The notes under the pieces are model-generated. The model was not told where the DNA came from. It saw only the letters and a program-made list of their open reading frames with translations, and did not search any database. Shown here in pieces: positions 58,326 through 64,000 of a stretch of DNA of 64,000 bases (positions are counted from its first letter, which is position 1; every line of letters begins with the position of its first letter). This DNA comes from Styela clava (taxonomy: Eukaryota > Chordata > Ascidiacea > Stolidobranchia > Styelidae). Where the stretch lies: the NCBI RefSeq assembly GCF_964204865.1, contig NC_135262.1:13826001-13890000 (forward strand), given 5' to 3'. Made by a program: the position numbers and the translations under genes.

Positions 58326-59133
58326 TTAGCCCCCGAGGACACTATTTGATCTTTGCCCATTGTCGTTCTGACAACTGTTGCAATTCCAACAAAGTTCGAC
58401 TGTTGAAAACAAATTTCAAAAGTTTCAAAAATATCATATCAAAAATATCAAGAAAGAACAATATACCAATTCACATATTATGATGGAGCCGCATATGAGA
58501 ATTCTAACAGAATCACCTCAAATAAGGTACAAAAACACGATATATGTAATTAGTGCAGATATTTCACGTTAAATGTCATTGTTTTGAGAATATCACAATG
58601 AAAAAATCACATGTTTCTTGTTTAATCAATAAGTCTGAAGATATAAAGAAAAAACATACCTTTCGACTTCCTCACGAGCTTATCACATCCGTGTTTTCTC
58701 ACACGCTTAGCATATCTCGCACAAAAACATTTGCATGTATTGCAATTAGGTTTTGAAGATCTTCTAGATTTGGCTTCAGTATATGAAATTACTAAAATCA
58801 TAAAATTTGATATATCAAGATAAATGTTGTTGAAATCAAAAAATAAATATTTATATAGTACCAATTGAGTGAGATATCGTGATTTCATACGCATAGCATT
58901 TGACTCATAGCTTATCAAGACTTGAGCATTTTAGATGCAAAAATAGTTTCATGGATTACTGAAAATATACTATTTTTGGTCAACTACATAAAAAAGAAAA
59001 ATTAAAAAATATTTAAAACAATTCTTTACATTCGATTTACAACTTTAGAATTTAAAAATAAACATATAAACATATAAAACTTACCCAGCAAAAGAAGAAT
59101 CGTTGATAGCAATAAAACCTTGAAGTGCTTCAT
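58326..59133 (-). CDS. Eight-cysteine secreted peptide, intact (3 exons, minus)
   Basis: Minus-strand exons 59085-59133, 58660-58791 and 58326-58399 (donors GTAAGT, GTATGT; introns phase 1) give 84 residues. Signal peptide MKHFKVLLLSTILLLL. Propeptide-like TEAKSRRSSKP, then CNTCKCFCARYAKRVRKHGC. Exon 3 gives LCWNCNSCQN and ends VLGG. Framework: C-x2-C-x-C-x-C-x11-C-x11-C-x2-C-x2-C. Relative to the 47351-48069 paralogue it has lost an 8-codon block that carried the first Cys there, but a new Cys two residues before CKCFC keeps the total at eight. Very basic. The gene survives although its unit partner is dead and the unit is split by transposons. Confidence 0.85.
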
Positions 59134-59246
59134 TTCACCAATATTATTTTTTTTAAATAATTATTACTGTCTAACGTACAGAAATTTAATACAGTTTGTA
59201 CGGTCACTAAGCAGTTTTCGAAACTGGCTGATGCATCATTACGTTA

Positions 59247-59258
59247 CCCTATTTATAC
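59247..59258 (-). promoter_or_regulatory. TATA box (GTATAAATAGGG)
   Basis: The minus strand reads GTATAAATAGGG then TAACG, 114 bases upstream of the ATG at 59133. Conserved with flanks at 48243-48254. Confidence 0.6.
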
Positions 59259-59419
59259 GTTTTGGAACAATTTTTCTGGGTATTTTTTTTTTAAAAGAAA
59301 TCGTTCGATTACGAGCGTCAATATTTCAAGAAATGTTATGTTCGATTCTCCTAAAAATATTTGCACAATATCCCGCGGAATTCTCCACACCGCTACGTTT
59401 CGTGGCATGTGTCATTATT

Positions 59420-60342
59420 TAATAATACGTTTGCTAAAGAAGAACGAGAACTTGAATATGCATTTGTTTTGCAATTCATATGAAGATTGAGTTACGGTGA
59501 ATGATTTTGTAGCTATGGGAAGATCATAGTGTAAAAACATAATTGGACTTCATCTAGTATTCGAGTAGTAAGAGTTTCAAAACACCACTCATCTACTAAA
59601 ATAAATCTAGGTTTTACAACAAAAATTAGTATAAAATAATGTTATTTTAGGATCTATAATCGCAGGACTTGGTACATAAAATTTGTTGCCTTCGTATTTG
59701 AGTGGGTGCATTGGTTTACATATTGATATGAAAGCAACTAATATGAGAGCTTTCTACTATTACATAAAATAAAATTCATCAATAAATAACAATTTAGGAT
59801 GGGACCTTAGGATGTCTAGAAACTTCTCAATCGATATTTTTACATTCGTTTCTCCAATATATCACTCGTAGACCAGCGCAAGAAGGCGTTTTATTGACCC
59901 TCAATATTATATACTAAAAAATATATTAATATATATATAATAAAATAAGTATATAATATAATTAAAATATACCTAGATAGTCATGGTCTATATGTTTACG
60001 AAATTTTGCCCCAAAACCCTCAAGAAAACAATAGGCAATTCCTAGATTTTTTGTTGAATGTTTTTCGTAATTTTATTCGATGGTAATGATGGTAATGTTA
60101 GATTTTCGATATGTTCGAGAGAAATGGACCCATCGAGTTTTTTTTATTAGTCATCATAAGAGTATGTGGTAGAGGACGGTAAAAAACAAACATTACAACC
60201 GCGTTATAAAGCTCTCTAACCACATAGTCTGCGATCTTAATTTTTCACTGTTCACTACGCATGAGTAAAATATTAGCTTGTAATGCTATAACTATAGTAT
60301 ATACTAGAACTTTCACCTGGAACAACATAAAAACAAACAGGG
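59420..60342. other. Intergenic, unit II tail
   Basis: No gene seen. 60110-60310 matches 49060-49260 (AGTCATCATAAGAGTATGTG, TAAAATATTAGCTTGTAATG). Confidence 0.6.
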
Positions 60343-60577
60343 GCTCCCGAAGTATGCGAACCAAGATGGCGGACATCGGAATGTACCGTAATATGTGTAC
60401 TAGGTTAGGGTTAGGCCATAATGTTAGGTATAAATACTACGGGAGGCTCTTGGCTAGTCTTCGAACTGATAATAGGACTAAAATAAGGACAATTGGAAAG
60501 AAATTATCGCCTAAACCTAACCTGTTACCCATGTTACGTTCCAATGTCCGCCATCTTGGTTCGCATACTTCGGGAGC
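60343..60577. mobile_element. CCAAGATGGCGGACA inverted-repeat MITE, copy 2
   Basis: Left arm GCTCCCGAAGTATGCGAACC, then AAGATGGCGGACATCGGAA and TAGGTTAGGGTTAGGCC; the right arm is its reverse complement with few mismatches. Same family as 44660-44884. Present in unit II but absent from the equivalent place in unit I, so it inserted after duplication. Confidence 0.9.
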
Positions 60578-61250
60578 ACCAACAAACATCATACGGCGTT
60601 GTGGGAATTTTCTCGATCATCATTTCTTGCTCCAGTGTGATTTATTTTATTTATACAAAACAGGAGAACAATTTCATACGCTGGGAAATTTTTCGATCAT
60701 GTGTTTCCATATACATGATTATGAGCTATATGGTCCAGGCACATAGTCTATGACCTTAACTTTTCACTGTTTATTCTTTATGAACATTTTACCCTGTCGT
60801 TGTGCAGGTTGATCCTTATGCACTGATCGCAATGATAATGTAAGAAACATCACGGCTATATTAAGTGGCTAAAGATCTTGCATCACAGTGATCACAATTT
60901 TACAAATTTCATTTTGTGACGTTTCGTCTCCCAATGTTGCTCTTTAAAAATTGGTATTTAATTTGAATTCGTGCCTGGAAATGTAAGCACCGATACAACT
61001 CAGTCTAAACATATTGTTGCCTGCCAAAGAACGATAAATTTAAATAGGCTTTTTGATTAATTATTCTTGATGAGCTCAGACTGATTTGATTCTCATAAGC
61101 CGTTCCAAAAAATATAAATATCGTGCATATCTGGAATCTCAAATTTAACCACAACTAGGAATTATGCAGTCATGTTGACAGTGTTTATATTTTCTAGGCA
61201 TCAAAAGAAATAGAAGAATAACAGGAGCGCTTCTGTTCATATAAATTATA
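60578..61250. other. Intergenic, no gene seen
   Basis: Extra sequence relative to unit I (no counterpart near 49270). No coding or repeat identity recognised. Confidence 0.45.
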
Positions 61251-61949
61251 TACAATAGCAAAAATCAGAATAAAGATTGGGGCATTTTTTTTTCAAACGC
61301 GATCTGTTAAGTTCATTCAAGAAATAAATCGCTTTTGAAATTGAATAAATGATAAAATGAATATGAATAATAAAATGAAATATAATTTTATAACCATAAA
61401 TCGGAGTTATAATCTTTTTTAATTTCGATTTTGTTTTTTGAGGTTTTTTCGAGGTAACAAAATTCAATAGACACGTTAGATCAATTATACACGATGTTAT
61501 AAAGTGACTAATACATTATTAAACTTTGATTATATAAATCAAATGGCAATCTAATAAAAGTCGCTCAACTTTTCAAAAATGAACAAGAGAGCGATGCCCC
61601 AATATATGGACACGAAGTCCAACGCGAAGCAGTAGTTTATCTTACTTTTTACAATACCGGTATAGGAAAAAATCTCCGACTTTTGGGTAACACGGGAGAG
61701 ATCGTAGAACCGCGATAAATATTTTGTATTAATTTTCAAGGAGTCATCACACAAAAATTTTAAAGTGAAAAAACGAATCACATAAAGCCCACAGAAAGTT
61801 TCGAAATAAATAAAAGTATTTTTATACAAACATAAATGATCTATAGTAGGTAATAAAAAAAAGAAGATTTTTTCGATTTTTATGGGAACTACACGGAAGC
61901 GCAACGTTTCGGTATTATTTTATTGTTGTCGTAGATTTCATTTTCTGGT

Positions 61950-63005
61950 TTCAATGTCAAAATCTTTTGTTTATATATATATTTAGTTCTGTAGTATTAT
62001 ATGTACTACATAATCTACATTACAAAAGGCAATGTGGATTAGGGGAGTACATGAAAGTGCATTGTTTTAAATGCTGAATCCACTGTCACATAATGAATCA
62101 ATAGCCCGATGAAGTTTTTTCCTGCAATTTTTTTTTCTTATAACGTAGTTATGTGCGTTTCTCTCTTCAATCATTAAACTTTCACATTGTGTAGTTCGCA
62201 CACCAAGTATTTATAAGGGCTGTCCCTTAGTTTCACCCTCTTTCCTCGAGAGAGCTGAATACTTCTTGTAAAAACTAAGTAAAAGTGTTCCAAACAGTTA
62301 TTTGGGGATGTTTGATAGAAAATAATTCTGAGAAAAAATAGCAAAAATTGTTGTCATGCATGCTCGAATATTGTTAGCTCGAAAACTTTCAAGTATGGCA
62401 ATAATTTGAGCAATATGTAGAAAAAATTAAAGAAAAAACCTTCCCACTGTTTAAATTTCAAGTTTCATTTCAACTTGCGGTATGAAAATTCACCTTGGAA
62501 AATTGCATATGTTTGTGCTATGCCGAGAAACTCGTTAATATTGCCATCAAAAATGGTTGCAACTATTTTAAAGTTTATAGAGGTAAATACTTTTATTACC
62601 TTTGCACATTTATCAGCATTCCCGTGACAACAGAGGCTATTGTTGTCAAATTACTTCATACAAGAAAATATGATTAATTTGTAGAAGTGAAGTATATTTA
62701 GTCAGATAATATATATTTAATGGTCCTGATGAATTACCAAATTTTCATTGATTCTATATTCTAAGCCATACATGCGCCATTTGTTTATTCAGTGAGATAT
62801 TTTTTGAGATCATGTTGCGTTCTATTGAAAAATGTTTTTCAGATAAGAATTGTTTAGTTGCAAGAAATAAAGTAATAAAATATAGTTAATTATTTCCTAA
62901 AATAATGCCTATATTATTTACTTGCAGGTAACAAATGTTGGGAATGCATTCATTGATCATTGCAACACCTGAAATTTCTGAACTTCTATCGGACTTGCTG
63001 GCTAG
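61950..63005 (+). pseudogene. Second dead copy of the 44097 peptide gene
   Basis: Homology to unit II starts near 61950, inside intron 1, so the signal-peptide exon is missing. Exon 2 (about 62460-62580) still encodes CICLCYAEKLVNIA and NGCNYF, but its acceptor AG has become AA and the first Cys codon region is lost. Exon 3 (about 62929) has a 4-base insertion after KCWECI that shifts the frame. Unlike the 50453 copy, exon 2 is kept, so the two decayed independently. Confidence 0.85.
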
Positions 63006-63864
63006 ACGTTATATTTTAATTCACTGTTATTCCTAATTGCGATTGCGTGAATAAAAAAATGAAGATTTATTTAAAAATGCATAATATTATTACTGGAATG
63101 TATGCTAATTTCGTATATAATATTATTCTGCTTTGGTTTTGTAATTTTTATATCTTATTTGAAAAAAAAATTCTGTTTTCGTTTGTTGATAAGCTAATAT
63201 AAATTAATGGAGTCACTTTAAAAGCACGCTTTCTGATTTCTGAGGTACGGCAAACAATACTAAACTTTAGGGCAAATGCCATGATTTTGTTGAATGAAAA
63301 TTGTACTTTTATTAACAATGAGAACACGATTCACCTCATTATTTAATTAGAATTGACTTGTATTTGGAGATTTTTGTGCTTGTAGCAGATAAGCTTCTGG
63401 CGCCATTTTTTCATACAATGAAGATTTATTTACCTGTTCTATATCGATGAAACAAAACGTCAATATTATCGTTCCAGATCATATACTTTTAAAAAATGTC
63501 AACTTTCAGTAAGATTTTGTGAAATAGTAATTTTAATCATTCTTCGTTTGAAATTTATGTATTAGAATAACGTAAAGCGTATGTTAATGTACCGTACATA
63601 GTGACATACATACATTTACTGAAATGAGGGAAACCGTTATTAGTGAGTTTGAAACAAAAGAGAACCTGTTGTTGAAATTTTGATTTTCATCAATGAGTCT
63701 AATACTCTAGTCTAGTATAACTCATACAACATTCTCATAGACTACTTATTGGTTAAGGTGACTGTAGCGCTACACTAATTACTACAAGATTTTGATGTGG
63801 AACTGATGTGGACCGAATACCCATGACGTACTCAACATATACAAAGAAATTTTATATGCTCCAT

Positions 63865-63870
63865 TTTATT
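63865..63870 (-). terminator. Poly(A) signal AATAAA
   Basis: Minus-strand AATAAA in the position conserved in the two minus-strand paralogues. Confidence 0.55.
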
Positions 63871-63976
63871 GAATATTAAAAGTTGTCCAGCTTAAACGTG
63901 AAAATAATTCGAAGCTTTGCCAATCTGGTTTCTATTTTAAAGCATTTGTGACATGTTGTTCTTGGCTTCATTTCGT

Positions 63977-64000
63977 TTAACTCGCGAGATTAATCGATCT
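63977..64000 (-). CDS. Third minus-strand eight-cysteine peptide gene, only 3' end in window
   Basis: The minus strand from the window edge reads RSINLAS then TAA at 63977-63979, matching RSTNLGS-stop of the 47351-48069 gene. The 3' flank (63700-63976) is also homologous. The rest lies outside the window, so intactness is unknown. Confidence 0.6.
   Translation of the reverse strand, partial: RSINLAS

Larger units (their letters stand above)
50010..61560. repeat. Segmental duplication unit II, expanded by nested insertions
   Basis: Holds the dead + member (50453-51532) and the live - member (58326-59133). Homology to unit I breaks at 52205 and resumes at 58049 (AACATAACTCACCCAACAT). The tail at 60110-60310 matches 49060-49260, and 61255-61560 matches 49280-49560. 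Confidence 0.85.

Noticed and set aside
60400-60420. Telomeric TTAGGG repeat
   Set aside because: Only two TTAGGG-like units, inside the arm of a MITE found twice; not a telomere or interstitial telomere tract.

Overview
This is a eukaryotic, AT-rich, repeat-dense window. Coding exons are short, bounded by GT/AG introns, and reading frames join only through splicing. The secreted peptide genes, ZMYM1-like hAT transposon, L1/Tx1-like and R2/R4-like LINE remnants, Ty3-like gag and large number of small inverted-repeat elements point to an invertebrate animal. A marine invertebrate such as an ascidian tunicate is my best guess, held weakly because nothing here is a diagnostic marker. There are no prokaryotic operons, rRNA genes or CRISPR arrays.

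Layout. 0.25-1.6 kb (+): a three-exon gene for a short, very basic, cysteine-containing secreted peptide. 1.6-7.5 kb: no recognised gene, one perfect 148-bp tandem duplication. 7.55-17.06 kb (-): ten consecutive, phase-compatible exons of a three-domain multicopper oxidase with all four copper-ligand motifs; its 5' exon(s) are not identified. Its introns hold a decayed LINE, a tRNA-like SINE head, a fold-back repeat and dispersed repeats. 17.0-23.6 kb: about four copies of a ~1-kb tandem repeat that overlaps the edge of the oxidase's first recognised exon. One copy is interrupted by a 2,507-bp hAT transposon with perfect 8-bp target duplications and a transposase broken by one frameshift.

24-31.6 kb: a degenerate minisatellite built on a self-complementary ATATGCATAT core, an exact-period 691-bp tandem duplication, and a decayed LINE with an unusual GC-rich leader. 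31.7-39.2 kb: AT-rich, with no convincing gene. 39.26-40.30 kb (+): an intact four-exon gene for an eight-cysteine secreted peptide. 40.9-42.8 kb: two non-autonomous DNA elements.

43.6-64 kb is the most interesting part. A two-gene unit, with one eight-cysteine peptide gene on + converging on another on -, is repeated at least three times. The + members are intact at 44.1-46.2 kb, dead at 50.45-51.53 kb and dead at about 62-63 kb. The - members are intact at 47.35-48.07 and 58.33-59.13 kb, and a third enters the window at its right edge. The second unit is split by a ~5.8-kb stack of insertions: an outer hAT-like element, an LTR/gag retroelement fragment, an inner hAT element with a perfect 8-bp duplication, and a 5'-truncated LINE with an 11-bp duplication and poly(A) tail.

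Nothing suggests that the oxidase and the peptide genes act together. The peptide genes form a multigene family of secreted, probably disulfide-bonded products evolving by birth and death.
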